Positions 17,285 through 25,964 are shown, counted from the stretch's first letter. The stretch is DNA of 64,000 nt from Streptococcaceae bacterium (GCA_031285775.1 JAITVN010000013.1:1-64000); one strand, 5' to 3'. Notes: generated from the letters alone by a model not told the origin. Numbers and translations: made by a program.

Positions 17285-17305
17285 ATTAGATGATAAAGCA
17301 CCAAC

Positions 17306-18310
17306 TCAGATCTGTTCTTTTAAAAAATGGTCGAAGATTTGATTGACTTCTTCTGGCGAATTGGCTTGATTGACAGCGACTTTGATTTTGGCAGCACCTT
17401 TGGCGCCTTTTAAGTAATAGCTGGCCTGGGAGCGGAACTCGAGGGTGGCAAGATGTTCGCCGTGAAGCTCGACCAGTCGTCGCAGGTGCAGCTTAGCCGT
17501 CTCTATTTTTTCAGAAATACTGGGCTCAGGAAGCAGCTCGCCAGTTTCAAGGTAATGAGCGGTCCGCTTGAGCATCCAGGGGTTACCCAGCGCTGCGCGG
17601 CCGATCATCACAGCGGTGACGCCAGTTTCATCAATCATGCGCTTCGCATCTTCCGGACTTTTCACATCGCCATTGCCGATAACAGGAATTTTCACCGCCT
17701 CTGTAAGCTTTGTCAGCCAGCCCCAGTTTTCTTGAGCACTGCCCTTGTATGCCTGAGCTTTGGTGCGTGTATGCATGGCAACAGCAGCTGCGCCGGCCGC
17801 TTCGATGGCTTTTGCATTTTCAACAGCAAGGAGGTGTTCAGAATCCCAGCCTAGACGGATTTTAACGCTCAATGGCATTGAAATGGCTTTGCTGACAGCA
17901 GATACAACATCGTAGACCTTATCCGGATCTAACAAGAGCCGGCTTCCGGCCTCATTTTTGGTGACTTTCGGGACGGGACAGCCCATGTTGATATCAATGA
18001 TATCTGCAGTGGTATTTGCTTCAACGAATTTGGCAGCTTCGACCAGTGTATCTGCTTCTCCGCCGAAAATCTGAATGCTCAGCGGATGCGGCACGCCTTC
18101 GAAATTAAGCATCTCGAGGGTTTTTTTGTTTCGAAACTCAATGCCTTTGTCGGAAATCATCTCAGACACGACCAGTCCAGCGCCGAATTCCTTGGCAGTG
18201 GTAAGAAAAGCTTTATTTGTGATCCCTGCCATGGGTGCGAGCACGATGCGATTGGCAATTTTTACATTGCCGATAGTATAGCTGCCTGTGTATTTTGTGT
18301 TGCGAGTCAT
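17306..18310 (-). CDS. dusB: tRNA-dihydrouridine synthase (DusB type)
   Basis: 334 residues. The enzyme reduces uridine to dihydrouridine in tRNA using FMN and NADPH. Visible motifs are the FMN-binding start NRIVLAPMAGITNKAF, the catalytic Cys in DINMGCPVPKV, the conserved MHTRTKAQAYKG and the phosphate-binding VIGNGDVKSPEDA and VMIGRAALGNPW. The mRNA appears leaderless: a minus-strand TGCTAAAAT box (18326-18318) ends 7 nt before the ATG, and no ribosome binding site is present. It stands alone, convergent with the YitT pair. Confidence 0.93.
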   Translation of the reverse strand: MTRNTKYTGSYTIGNVKIANRIVLAPMAGITNKAFLTTAKEFGAGLVVSEMISDKGIEFRNKKTLEMLNFEGVPHPLSIQIFGGEADTLVEAAKFVEANTTADIIDINMGCPVPKVTKNEAGSRLLLDPDKVYDVVSAVSKAISMPLSVKIRLGWDSEHLLAVENAKAIEAAGAAAVAMHTRTKAQAYKGSAQENWGWLTKLTEAVKIPVIGNGDVKSPEDAKRMIDETGVTAVMIGRAALGNPWMLKRTAHYLETGELLPEPSISEKIETAKLHLRRLVELHGEHLATLEFRSQASYYLKGAKGAAKIKVAVNQANSPEEVNQIFDHFLKEQI

Positions 18311-18317
18311 GACAATT

Positions 18318-18326
18318 ATTTTAGCA
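18318..18326 (-). promoter_or_regulatory. Extended -10 box of dusB, 7 nt from its start codon
   Basis: TGCTAAAAT on the minus strand, with 7 nt to the ATG at 18310. Initiation would fall on or next to the start codon. Confidence 0.65.
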
Positions 18327-18454
18327 TTTTTTTACAGAATTTTATACCCTGTCAGCTCAAAGTGTTACAGCACTGTCCTTCTGAAAGTCAATTAACGGAA
18401 ATGAATCGCAGTAACAGACATCAACCATTAATTGTCTAAAAATTATCAAAACAA

Positions 18455-18483
18455 TTGACAAATGGAATTGGATACATTATAAT
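18455..18483 (+). promoter_or_regulatory. Consensus promoter of the PTS/dehydratase operon
   Basis: TTGACA - 17 nt - TATAAT is a perfect vegetative promoter. It drives a leader holding an antiterminator target and a terminator. No clear catabolite (CcpA) operator was seen around it. Confidence 0.88.
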
Positions 18484-18506
18484 GATATTATAAAAATTGA
18501 ATGAAC

Positions 18507-18548
18507 GGATTGTTATTCTAAGCTTAGATATTAATTAGAAGCAAGACC
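18507..18548 (+). promoter_or_regulatory. RAT (ribonucleic antiterminator) for the LicT-type protein
   Basis: GGATTGTTATTCTAAGC is followed after 17 nt by GCAAGACC. These match the two halves of the RAT hairpin bound by BglG/LicT/SacT proteins (GGATTGTTACT...GCAAAACC-like), though the loop side is longer than usual. The 3' half overlaps the left arm of the terminator, as required for mutually exclusive structures. The gene for the binding protein is the second one of the operon (19191). Confidence 0.8.
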
Positions 18549-18580
18549 TATCTATAAAAAGATAGGTCTCGTTTTTTATT
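18544..18580 (+). terminator. Leader terminator controlled by the RAT
   Basis: AGACCTATC and GATAGGTCT form a perfect 9-bp stem followed by CGTTTTTTATTTTTT. It precedes the first gene, so it acts as an attenuator. Confidence 0.88.
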
Positions 18581-18663
18581 TTTTGGGAAAACTGTCATAA
18601 GTGATGGTGTTGTCAATTGATGAATTCATTTTAAATTGTGAAACAGAAAGGAGTGATTGTGCT

Positions 18664-19134
18664 ATGGAAACTAAAGCACAATTCAAGAAAGATATGAAAA
18701 TCTATGCAGTAGTTGATGGGAAGATTAAAAAAATTGAAAATGTGGCAGACATTGCATTTTCTAAGAAAATGCTGGGTGACGGGATGGCAATAGAGCCCAG
18801 CTCAAACTTGATTACTTCACCTTGTGAGGGAAAAGTGGCTGCGATTTACCCCACCAAGCATTTTATCGGAATAAAAATGGCGGACAATGAAGAGCTGCTG
18901 ATTCATATAGGCATTGATACGGCGGAGCTTAATGGCGATCCTTTTGAGACAAAAGTGAGTGTCGGAGATGACATAGAAGCTGGTACGGTACTGTGCCGGG
19001 CGGATTTTGATTTCATGGCTGAAAAGGGTTATATCACAGATGTGATTGTTATTTCAAGCACATCAAGAATTAAAATTGTTAAAACTGACGGCGCTGTCAA
19101 TCGAAATGATGTTATCTTTGAAACCTTAAAATAA
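18664..19134 (+). CDS. PTS EIIA component, glucose family
   Basis: 156 residues from the ATG at 18664, which has AAAGGAGTG about 9 nt upstream; the ORF-track start at 18601 lacks one. It is a free-standing EIIA-Glc-type domain. The phosphorylated His81 is in LLIHIGIDTAELNGDPF and the second active-site His66 in PTKHFIGIK. It takes phosphate from HPr-His15 and passes it to the EIIB domain of the EIIBC protein at the operon's 3' end. First gene of the LicT-controlled operon. Confidence 0.9.
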   Translation: METKAQFKKDMKIYAVVDGKIKKIENVADIAFSKKMLGDGMAIEPSSNLITSPCEGKVAAIYPTKHFIGIKMADNEELLIHIGIDTAELNGDPFETKVSVGDDIEAGTVLCRADFDFMAEKGYITDVIVISSTSRIKIVKTDGAVNRNDVIFETLK

Positions 19135-19190
19135 ATAACATGAATGCTGCCTTTCCTAATGATAAACTAAGCAGATAACGGAGAGAAACG

Positions 19191-20063
19191 ATGATTATTT
19201 CAAAAGTATTAAATAATAACTGTGTTGTTTCAAGAGATGAAAATGATAAAGAAGTTATTCTGATGGGATCTGGCTTAGCTTTTGGATTAAAAAAGGGGGA
19301 CTTTCTTGATAGAAAGCGGGTACAAAAGGTTTTTCGCTTGGAGCATTCCGTTTTGTCAAAGTTCCAGAATGTCGTCAAAGATATTCCGGCACAATACATC
19401 TTGGCGGCAGATAAGGTTATTGCTTATATAAAAGCGAAGACTGAGGCAGAAATTAGTGACTCGATTTATATTACTTTGACGGATCATATTTGGGCTTCAT
19501 CCGAAAGAATTAAAAAAGGTATTAAGTTTGACAATGTTTTGCTGATCAATGTGAGAGGCTTATATCGCAAGGAATATGAAGTGGCATTAATTGTCACCAA
19601 AATGCTGAAAGATTATCTGAAACTTGATTTTGATGAGTCTGAAACGGATTTTATTACACTGCATATTATTAATGCACAAATGGAGAGCGAGATGACGCAC
19701 ATTCACAAGATTACGAAAATCGTTTCGGATATCAGTGAATATGTGATAGAGCTGCTCCAAATCAATCCCAATGCGGATCGTATCTCTTTTGACCGCTTTT
19801 TAGTTCATTGTAGATTTTTGATTCAGAAAGTGGTAACTGGAAAAGAACATGAACCGAAAACTGAAGAACCGATATCAAAGTTTATCAAACGTTTTATGTT
19901 CAAAGAATATCCTGAAAGTGAAAGTTTAAGGGGATGTGTTGACGGTATAGCGAGAATTATCAAAAATGAATGTCATTATCTTATCAATGAAGATGAAAGA
20001 CTGTTTCTGTATATTCATGTGGCAAGACTTGAAATGAGGGAAAAGAGAAGTGATTACGCGTAA
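19191..20063 (+). CDS. BglG/LicT-family transcriptional antiterminator
   Basis: 290 residues. An N-terminal RNA-binding CAT domain (about 1-55, SKVLNNNCVVSRDENDKEV and MGSGLAFGLKKGD) is followed by two PTS regulation domains. Candidate phosphorylated histidines are His99 (TLTDHIWAS) and His158 (ITLHIINAQ) in PRD1, and His206 (FLVHCRFL) and His276 (LYIHVARL) in PRD2, all in the normal places. It should bind the RAT in the operon leader when inducer is being transported by EIIA/EIIBC, allowing read-through of the leader terminator. Ribosome binding site: GGAGAGAAACG. Confidence 0.92.
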   Translation: MIISKVLNNNCVVSRDENDKEVILMGSGLAFGLKKGDFLDRKRVQKVFRLEHSVLSKFQNVVKDIPAQYILAADKVIAYIKAKTEAEISDSIYITLTDHIWASSERIKKGIKFDNVLLINVRGLYRKEYEVALIVTKMLKDYLKLDFDESETDFITLHIINAQMESEMTHIHKITKIVSDISEYVIELLQINPNADRISFDRFLVHCRFLIQKVVTGKEHEPKTEEPISKFIKRFMFKEYPESESLRGCVDGIARIIKNECHYLINEDERLFLYIHVARLEMREKRSDYA

Positions 20064-20127
20064 GCTTCTTTATCTTATGTTGTTTCTGCAGGACGACATA
20101 AGGTCATAAATAAGAATTGGAGGAAAA

Positions 20128-21279
20128 ATGATTGCAGGGAATGAAGTGATAACAGGGACAACATCCTGCCGAAGGGCAGAGAAGATTATTGAAGTAAAAG
20201 TCAGACGCGTTTCCCATACTGTAACAAATAATCTTCAAGACGCAACGAGAAAGATTGACAGACTAGGTTTTGTCATCGTTGAAATTAAAACTGAATCAGG
20301 CCACACAGGGATTGGGTATACTTCCAATGGCGCAGGCGGAAAAGCTGTTAAATCAGTCATTGCTGATTATATTGCGCCCAAGATTATCGGGAAAGATCCT
20401 TTTGAGAGCAGTGTCATCTGGAATGAAATTGTCTCCTATCTGAGAGGTGTGGGGAGAAAAGGCTTGGTATTTTGTGCGCTGAGTGCTGTAGACATTGCCT
20501 TATGGGATTTAAAAGGAAAGCTGCTGAATTTGCCGCTCTACCAATTGTTTGGCGGGAAAAAAATGCCTGTCCCAATTTATGGAAGCGGCGGATGGACAAG
20601 TTACTCTGATGAAAAGCTCGTCGATGAGATGCTTTCGATGGTAAATCAGGGATACAGAATGATTAAATTTAAAGTGGGGGTTGACAATGGCAGCAATTTA
20701 AGAAGAGATTTGAAAAGGGTTCGATTGGTCAGAAAAGCGGTTGGAGACGAGATAAAGATAATGCTGGATGCAAATAATTGCTGGGATGCTGCGACTGGTG
20801 CAAGATTTGCAAATATGGTCAAGGATGAAGACATTCTTTTCTTGGAAGAACCCGTACCAGCTGATGATATTCCCGGTTTGATCAAATTTAAGCAGAGTAC
20901 GGATCTTCCGCTGGCCACGGGCGAGCACGAGTATACAAAGTATGGCGCACGCGCGCTTCTGGCCGATAATTGCGTGGATATCATCCAATGCGATGCTGTA
21001 AGAACGGGCGGCTTTACTGAACTGGTAAAAATTTGCGCCATGGCTGAGGCTTGGAATATTAGAATAGCCCCACATGGAAGAGAGAATTTGCATTTGCATT
21101 TGGCCGGCGTTTTCCCCAATTTCATGGCCTTAGAGAATCTCATTATGTATGAAGAGATTACCGCAAAGGTTTTTCTTAATTCTCCTGTTCAACATAATGG
21201 CTATCTTGAAGCAAACGATTTGCCTGGAATAGGACTGATCCTAAACCAAAAATTCATTCAAGAAAATGAAGAAAATTAA
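20128..21279 (+). CDS. Mandelate racemase/muconate lactonizing enzyme family, probable sugar-acid dehydratase
   Basis: 383 residues, enolase superfamily, mandelate racemase subgroup. The catalytic set is complete: KxK at Lys180-Phe-Lys182, metal ligands Asp214 (MLDANN), Glu240 (LEEP) and Glu266 (ATGEHE), and the Asp289 (QCDA)-His316 (APHGREN) dyad. The spacing of these residues from Asp214 onward matches mandelate racemase exactly. Most family members with this set dehydrate aldonic acids to 2-keto-3-deoxy acids. The adjacent aldolase gene supports that role. The substrate cannot be told from sequence. Good ribosome binding site (GGAGGAAAA). Confidence 0.88.
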   Translation: MIAGNEVITGTTSCRRAEKIIEVKVRRVSHTVTNNLQDATRKIDRLGFVIVEIKTESGHTGIGYTSNGAGGKAVKSVIADYIAPKIIGKDPFESSVIWNEIVSYLRGVGRKGLVFCALSAVDIALWDLKGKLLNLPLYQLFGGKKMPVPIYGSGGWTSYSDEKLVDEMLSMVNQGYRMIKFKVGVDNGSNLRRDLKRVRLVRKAVGDEIKIMLDANNCWDAATGARFANMVKDEDILFLEEPVPADDIPGLIKFKQSTDLPLATGEHEYTKYGARALLADNCVDIIQCDAVRTGGFTELVKICAMAEAWNIRIAPHGRENLHLHLAGVFPNFMALENLIMYEEITAKVFLNSPVQHNGYLEANDLPGIGLILNQKFIQENEEN

Positions 21280-21366
21280 AAATAATCTGGACAGAAGTTT
21301 GTCTGAGTAAATGAGGTTCAAGCTGCTGCATCAGAAGCAAAGAAAGGGCTCAGAAAGAAGGAGAAG

Positions 21367-21981
21367 ATGAGTTCAAAAAGAGAAAGCGTCACTGAATTCT
21401 TAACAACAGTCAATGATGAATTGTGGAAGTTTGAAGAAACGATTGATTTTTCAAGCCTTTCAAAGGCTTGTACATTAATTCTTGAGACAGAGAAAAAGAA
21501 TCGCAGGCTGCATATCACAGGGATCGGAAAACCCAGTCATGTCAGCGCATATGCCACTTCTTTGTTTAGTTCAATCGGCATTCCTGCCTATTTTCTAGAT
21601 GGAACAGAAGCGACACATGGCTCTTCAGGACAAGTTGTCGCAGGTGATGTGGTAATTGCGATTTCAAACAGCGGTAAAACAAGTGAGCTTTTGCAGACAG
21701 TTGAGTGCTTACAAAATAATGGCGCAAAGATTATCGCATTAACTGGAAATGCAGAAAGTCCGCTGGCAAAGTACAGTCAGGTTTGTCTCAAGGCAAAGGC
21801 AGATTATGAAGGTGATCACTTGAATAAGCCGCCTCGAGCTTCCATTCTGATAGAGATTTTAAGTTTGCAAATCCTTTCAATTCTTCTTCAGGAAGAAAAA
21901 CAATTGACGGCCGAACAATATGTCAAATGGCATCCAGGCGGCACAATCGGAGAATCAATTCGAGAAGGGGAAAACGCATGA
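21367..21981 (+). CDS. SIS-domain sugar-phosphate isomerase, KdsD/GutQ-like without CBS domains
   Basis: 204 residues, one SIS domain. Features are GIGKPSHVSAYATSLFSSIGIPAYFLDGTEATHG, AISNSGKTSELLQTV (phosphosugar-binding Ser/Thr loop) and HPGGTIGE at His189. The HPGG motif is typical of arabinose-5-phosphate isomerases (KdsD, KpsF, GutQ), but the two CBS domains of those proteins are missing. It should interconvert an aldose and ketose phosphate, presumably the product of the operon's PTS. It is not MurQ-like in its motifs. Its TGA overlaps the ATG of the aldolase gene. Confidence 0.8.
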   Translation: MSSKRESVTEFLTTVNDELWKFEETIDFSSLSKACTLILETEKKNRRLHITGIGKPSHVSAYATSLFSSIGIPAYFLDGTEATHGSSGQVVAGDVVIAISNSGKTSELLQTVECLQNNGAKIIALTGNAESPLAKYSQVCLKAKADYEGDHLNKPPRASILIEILSLQILSILLQEEKQLTAEQYVKWHPGGTIGESIREGENA

Positions 21982-22874
21982 AGCTTATGGAAGGCGTGAT
22001 CACACCGATTGTGACACCATTCAATCGAGACAAAAACCAGACCGTCAATTTGGCCGAAAGCAAAAAAATGGTAGAACATTTGATCAGTCATGGCGTCGAT
22101 GGAATATTGGCATTAGGAACCAATGGTGAGTTTCACACCATGGATAGGACAGAAAAAATCGAATTTGTCTCAGCAGTCATCGAAGCAGCGGATCATCGGC
22201 TCCCAATCTATGCAAATGTGGGAAGTTGTTCATTACAGGAAAGTATTCAGCTGTCAAAGGAAATGGAAAAACTTGGCGTCAATGCGGTAACTTCTGTCGC
22301 TCCGTATTTTGTTCAGCCTAATGAAGAGGAGCTTTATTACTTCTTTTACGAAATTGCCTCAAATATCAGTGTTCCATTAATACTCTATAATATTCCAAAA
22401 TTTACAGGATATAGTATTGCCCCGTCAATTGTCCAAAGGCTTGTCAACGACAGAGTTGGAGTACTAGGCATTAAGGACAGTTCAGGAGATTTGGGGCTCT
22501 TTGAAGAATACATGAAAATATCAAAAGCCCTTGACTTTAAAGTGATGATAGGTTCAGACTCAAAGATAAGCAGCGCCTTTCAATTGGGGGCAACCGCATG
22601 TGTGGCTGGAACATCAAATTTGATTACTGACACAGTTGTTTCTTTATGGCAGTCATTGAAAGACAAGGAGGCACTTTTGTCCGAAAGGCTTCAAAATGAG
22701 ATTGAAGTGCTTCGAAGCGCCTTAAAATTGGGTACTCAGCCATCAATTATTAAGAAAGGAATTGAACTTTCGGGCATTGCTCAAGTCGGTTGTGCAAGAA
22801 AGCCGGTTTGTGAGCCGAATAAAGAGGCAGTCGTCAAAACGAAAAAAATGCTCAAATACTTTGGCTTGGTTTAA
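21978..22874 (+). CDS. DapA/NAL-family class I aldolase (probable 2-keto-3-deoxy sugar acid aldolase)
   Basis: 298 residues from ATG 21978 (AAGGGGAAAACGC upstream; overlaps the isomerase stop as ATGA). It has the (beta/alpha)8 layout of the dihydrodipicolinate synthase/N-acetylneuraminate lyase superfamily: GTNGEF at about 47-52, Tyr137 in YNIP and the Schiff-base Lys166 in GIKDSSGD. YNIPKFTGY and GTNGEF are more like 2-keto-3-deoxy-gluconate/pentonate aldolases than DapA. Together with the dehydratase it would split a 2-keto-3-deoxy acid to pyruvate plus an aldehyde. A role in lysine synthesis is unlikely given the operon. Confidence 0.85.
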   Translation: MKLMEGVITPIVTPFNRDKNQTVNLAESKKMVEHLISHGVDGILALGTNGEFHTMDRTEKIEFVSAVIEAADHRLPIYANVGSCSLQESIQLSKEMEKLGVNAVTSVAPYFVQPNEEELYYFFYEIASNISVPLILYNIPKFTGYSIAPSIVQRLVNDRVGVLGIKDSSGDLGLFEEYMKISKALDFKVMIGSDSKISSAFQLGATACVAGTSNLITDTVVSLWQSLKDKEALLSERLQNEIEVLRSALKLGTQPSIIKKGIELSGIAQVGCARKPVCEPNKEAVVKTKKMLKYFGLV

Positions 22875-22939
22875 CAAGCAAAAATGAATTGAAAAATATG
22901 AAATGATTAAGACTCTGAAAGAGGAGAGAAGGAGTTAGC

Positions 22940-24403
22940 ATGTCGAAATATGATGAATTTAACAAAGTAGCACTTGATTTGGTCGGAGGGAGGGAAAATC
23001 TGAAGCACGTGGCCCATTGCGCGACACGATTAAGAATTACCTTTCAATCAAAGCGCAAAACTAAAGATGAACTCTGGGATGCAACATGGGTAGAAGAAAA
23101 CCTGAAAAAACTCGGCTGTGTGGGGGTTGTCCCCAAAAGTAATCAGGTCCAATTCATTATCGGACCAGAAGTAGATAGCGTTTACAATGAGTTTTGCAAG
23201 TCAGCAGACTGGAATGAATCAGTTGACGAAAAAAGCGATGTTGAAATTATAAAAGAAGAGGAGGAAAATTCCAGGCATGGCTTCAGCCGCTTGATCTATA
23301 AAATCGGAAACTTCATGGGGCCGCTCTTTATGCCGATTATTCCTGCCTTGATTGTCGGAGGACTGATTGTCTCAATAAAAAATCTGGCGGTTAACTATTT
23401 CGGCTTGGATCCAGCCAATAGCACGGTTCAATTGTTCATGTCGCTGAACCAGGCAGGTTTTTATTTCCTTCCCATCTACCTAGGCTACACTGCCGCAAAG
23501 CAGCTCAAAACGCCGCCTATCCTAGGTATGATGCTTGGTGCCTCAATGATCACGCCGTTATATACCAGCGGCGTGGTGACAGAATTGTTTGGGATCGCAA
23601 TTCCGCAGGTAAAGTATGCCTCTACCATTATCCCGATTGTCTTGGGCTCATTCTTTTTGAGTTTTGTCTATAAAAGGGTTAAGAAGGTGATTCCAGAGGT
23701 CATGACTTTCTTACTGACGCCGCTAATCACCATGATGATTGTCATCCCGATTCAATTGATTATCTTTGGGCCGATTTCCACTTTTCTGTCAACTTATATT
23801 GGTACAGCGGTAATCTGGCTGGCAAATACATTCGGATTCATCTTCCTGCCGATGTTTGCGCTGTCATTCCCATACATCGTAATGACCGGATTAGACAAAT
23901 CATTTTATGTTGTCGGAGCAGAAGTTTTTGCTGCTCGAGGCTACAACAATGTAACGGGTGCCATGGCTTTTATTTCAAACATTTCCATTGGCGCAGCTAC
24001 CTTAGCTGTTTCAAGAACAATTAAGAATAAAGAAGAGCGAGGAATGATTGCTTCATTCGGAATGACTGCATTATGCGGCATTACTGAACCTGCTTGGTAC
24101 GGCGCTCTTATTCAAAGGCCGAAAACACTGATGGGTGTCGGAATGGGTGCTGTTTCAGCCGGGCTGTTTGCGGGAATTGCCGGCCTAAGAACTTTCTTGC
24201 CAGTTGGTCCGATACCAAGCTGGCTCACACTTACCTACTTTGTTGATGGATCAGGCGGAATTCATTATGTTATCATCGGCTTCATCACAGGTCTCATTGC
24301 TACAGTTGTGTCATTTGTTGCAACGACGGTTCTCTTGAAAACATCTGATGAAAGATTTCAAGTTAGCATTTCGCGGATTCTTAGGAGGAAGGCGGTTAAA
24401 TAA
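22940..24403 (+). CDS. PTS EIIBC permease, glucose superfamily
   Basis: 487 residues. The N-terminal EIIB domain has the phospho-Cys27 in HCATRLRI. A hydrophilic linker (about 95-115) leads into an EIIC membrane domain (about 120-475) with about ten hydrophobic segments and the GITEPAWYG motif seen in EIIC domains of this class. It imports and phosphorylates a sugar, using the EIIA encoded first in the operon. The EIIBC order and separate EIIA resemble MurP- or sucrose/trehalose-type permeases; the substrate is not evident. Its GAGAGAAGGAG ribosome binding site is strong. A terminator follows. Confidence 0.9.
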   Translation: MSKYDEFNKVALDLVGGRENLKHVAHCATRLRITFQSKRKTKDELWDATWVEENLKKLGCVGVVPKSNQVQFIIGPEVDSVYNEFCKSADWNESVDEKSDVEIIKEEEENSRHGFSRLIYKIGNFMGPLFMPIIPALIVGGLIVSIKNLAVNYFGLDPANSTVQLFMSLNQAGFYFLPIYLGYTAAKQLKTPPILGMMLGASMITPLYTSGVVTELFGIAIPQVKYASTIIPIVLGSFFLSFVYKRVKKVIPEVMTFLLTPLITMMIVIPIQLIIFGPISTFLSTYIGTAVIWLANTFGFIFLPMFALSFPYIVMTGLDKSFYVVGAEVFAARGYNNVTGAMAFISNISIGAATLAVSRTIKNKEERGMIASFGMTALCGITEPAWYGALIQRPKTLMGVGMGAVSAGLFAGIAGLRTFLPVGPIPSWLTLTYFVDGSGGIHYVIIGFITGLIATVVSFVATTVLLKTSDERFQVSISRILRRKAVK

Positions 24404-24454
24404 CGTCTAAAAAGTATAAAATCTGGAATTGTGAGAAATATGTTTTAGCAGAAA

Positions 24455-24492
24455 AAAACCTAGCAGAGAAAAGTTATTCTCCGCTAGGTTTT
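24455..24492. terminator. Bidirectional terminator between the PTS operon and hslO
   Basis: AAAACCTAGCaGAGAA and TTCTCcGCTAGGTTTT form a long stem with A and T tracts on either side. Confidence 0.88.
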
Positions 24493-24517
24493 GTTAATTG
24501 AAGACGTGTTTGTTTTG

Positions 24518-25384
24518 TCAAAGATCACTTTTTTCCAGCAGCAAATCATTGAGCTCTACCTCGGTGAAGTGATAAGCACGCCCACAGAACTGGCAGACAA
24601 CTTCGGCGCCGTGATTTTCTTCAATCATGGCAGTAATTTCCGCGGGACCCAGCGAGCGGATGCCTTCACGAAAACGCGACTTGCTGCAGTCACAATAGAA
24701 GGCCAGTGGGCTTTCTTCAAGAATTTTATAGGTCAGATTGCCGTAGATTGCAGGTAAGATCTGATCAATTGTCAGCTCAGAGAGTGCGGGCATGGCTTTG
24801 ATTTGCTTTTCCATTTGAGCGATTTCTTCGTCAGTTGCTTCAGGAAGTGCCTGCAATAGAAAGCCGCCTGCTGATTTTACGCTATCTGCATTTTCTTCCA
24901 GGATAACACTCACACCGACAGAGCTTGGGGTTTGCTCTGACTGCAGGAAATACCAGGCCAGATCTTCGCCGATTTCAGCAGAGATCAGGTCAACTTGCCC
25001 AGTATAAGTGGTGCGAAGCCCCATGTCTTTGATGACGATGAGTTGGCCATTGCCGATCAATTCACCGACCAGAATTTCTCCTGTAGAAGTTCGCTGATAA
25101 TCAAGATCGGGATTTTTGACATAGCCTTTGACATTGCCGCTGGCATCTGAAACTGCTAGAATCAGTCCCATAGGGCCATCGCCAATGACTTTGACAGTGA
25201 TTTTTGCATCGCCTTTTTCCAGCGCGCCTAAGATTTGCGCTGCGATCAGTGTTCGACCGAGCGCCACAGTTGAAGAAGCCATTGTCTCATGTCTACGCTG
25301 AGCTTCGGCCACTGTTTCGGTCGAATCAAGCGCAAAAGCACGAAAATGTCCATTGTCTGAGATTGATTTGATAAGTTTATCCAT
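24518..25384 (-). CDS. hslO: Redox-regulated chaperone Hsp33
   Basis: 288 residues from ATG 25384 (GAGG site upstream; the ORF-track start at 25417 lies inside the preceding GNAT gene). Hsp33 is a holdase activated by oxidative unfolding. The four zinc-binding cysteines are in the C-terminal CDC (YCDCSKSRF) and CQFC (VVCQFCGRAY) motifs. N-terminal MDKLIKSISDNGHFRAFALDSTETV is typical. It overlaps the 3' end of the GNAT gene by 8 nt, so they form one minus-strand unit. Confidence 0.95.
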   Translation of the reverse strand: MDKLIKSISDNGHFRAFALDSTETVAEAQRRHETMASSTVALGRTLIAAQILGALEKGDAKITVKVIGDGPMGLILAVSDASGNVKGYVKNPDLDYQRTSTGEILVGELIGNGQLIVIKDMGLRTTYTGQVDLISAEIGEDLAWYFLQSEQTPSSVGVSVILEENADSVKSAGGFLLQALPEATDEEIAQMEKQIKAMPALSELTIDQILPAIYGNLTYKILEESPLAFYCDCSKSRFREGIRSLGPAEITAMIEENHGAEVVCQFCGRAYHFTEVELNDLLLEKSDL

Positions 25385-25958
25385 TTGTTTCCTCGTTATT
25401 CTTTTTGAGTGCGCCATTGCCTTTCAAAGCAAAATAATCAGCCAGGTGCGGCAGCCCTCTATTGATCGTGTAGATCTGGCCGAGCGGCTGAAAGCCAAGT
25501 TTTTCAAGCACCCGTCTTGATTGCTTGTTTTCGACAATGGCTGACGCGTAGATCACATCAACCGCAAGTTTGTCAAAGCAGAAGCTGGTAAGTGCACCGA
25601 TTGCTTCCGGCATCAGACCTTGTCCCCAAAAATCTTGATTTAAAGCATAGAAGATCTCAGTCATGCAGCCGTCGCCCTCAAGGTTGAGCCCGACATCACC
25701 AATTACCTGATGATTTACTTTCAATTCAAGGCACCAATTGCAGAGCGAATGTCTAAAATTAAAATTGATGATGAAATTCTGGGCTTCATCTAGATTTCTG
25801 CTCAAGCCGAAACCTGCCAGTGAGGCGACTTTTGGATCTGAGTGATAGATCAGGAAATCTTCTGCATCGTCTAGCGTAATTTTTCGGAGAATGAGTCGAT
25901 CGGTTTCAAAAGTCATGTGCTGCGCCAGAATGAGATTTGAGTTGATTTTTTTGTCCAT
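25377..25958 (-). CDS. RimJ/RimL-like GNAT N-acetyltransferase, paralogue of the one at 7059
   Basis: 193 residues. I place the start at ATG 25958, not the ORF-track 26000, because a minus-strand TGCTATAAT box (25973-25965) ends exactly 6 nt before it, so upstream codons would not be transcribed. The opening FETDRLILRKITLDDAEDF closely follows the other GNAT of the window, and FWGQGLMPEAIGAL is the acetyl-CoA loop region. Substrate unknown. It is coupled to hslO and divergent from the asp/gtf cluster. Confidence 0.85.
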   Translation of the reverse strand: MDKKINSNLILAQHMTFETDRLILRKITLDDAEDFLIYHSDPKVASLAGFGLSRNLDEAQNFIINFNFRHSLCNWCLELKVNHQVIGDVGLNLEGDGCMTEIFYALNQDFWGQGLMPEAIGALTSFCFDKLAVDVIYASAIVENKQSRRVLEKLGFQPLGQIYTINRGLPHLADYFALKGNGALKKNNEETNG

Positions 25959-25964
25959 AGGGAT

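Noticed and set aside
21367-21981. MurQ (MurNAc-6-phosphate etherase) as identity for the SIS protein
   Set aside because: It is too short (204 residues, versus about 300 for MurQ) and has the HPGG motif of arabinose-5-phosphate isomerases instead of MurQ motifs.
21978-22874. DapA (lysine biosynthesis) or NanA identity
   Set aside because: Motifs GTNGEF and YNIPKFTGY together with the dehydratase/PTS operon fit a 2-keto-3-deoxy acid aldolase better; no other lysine or sialic acid genes are present.
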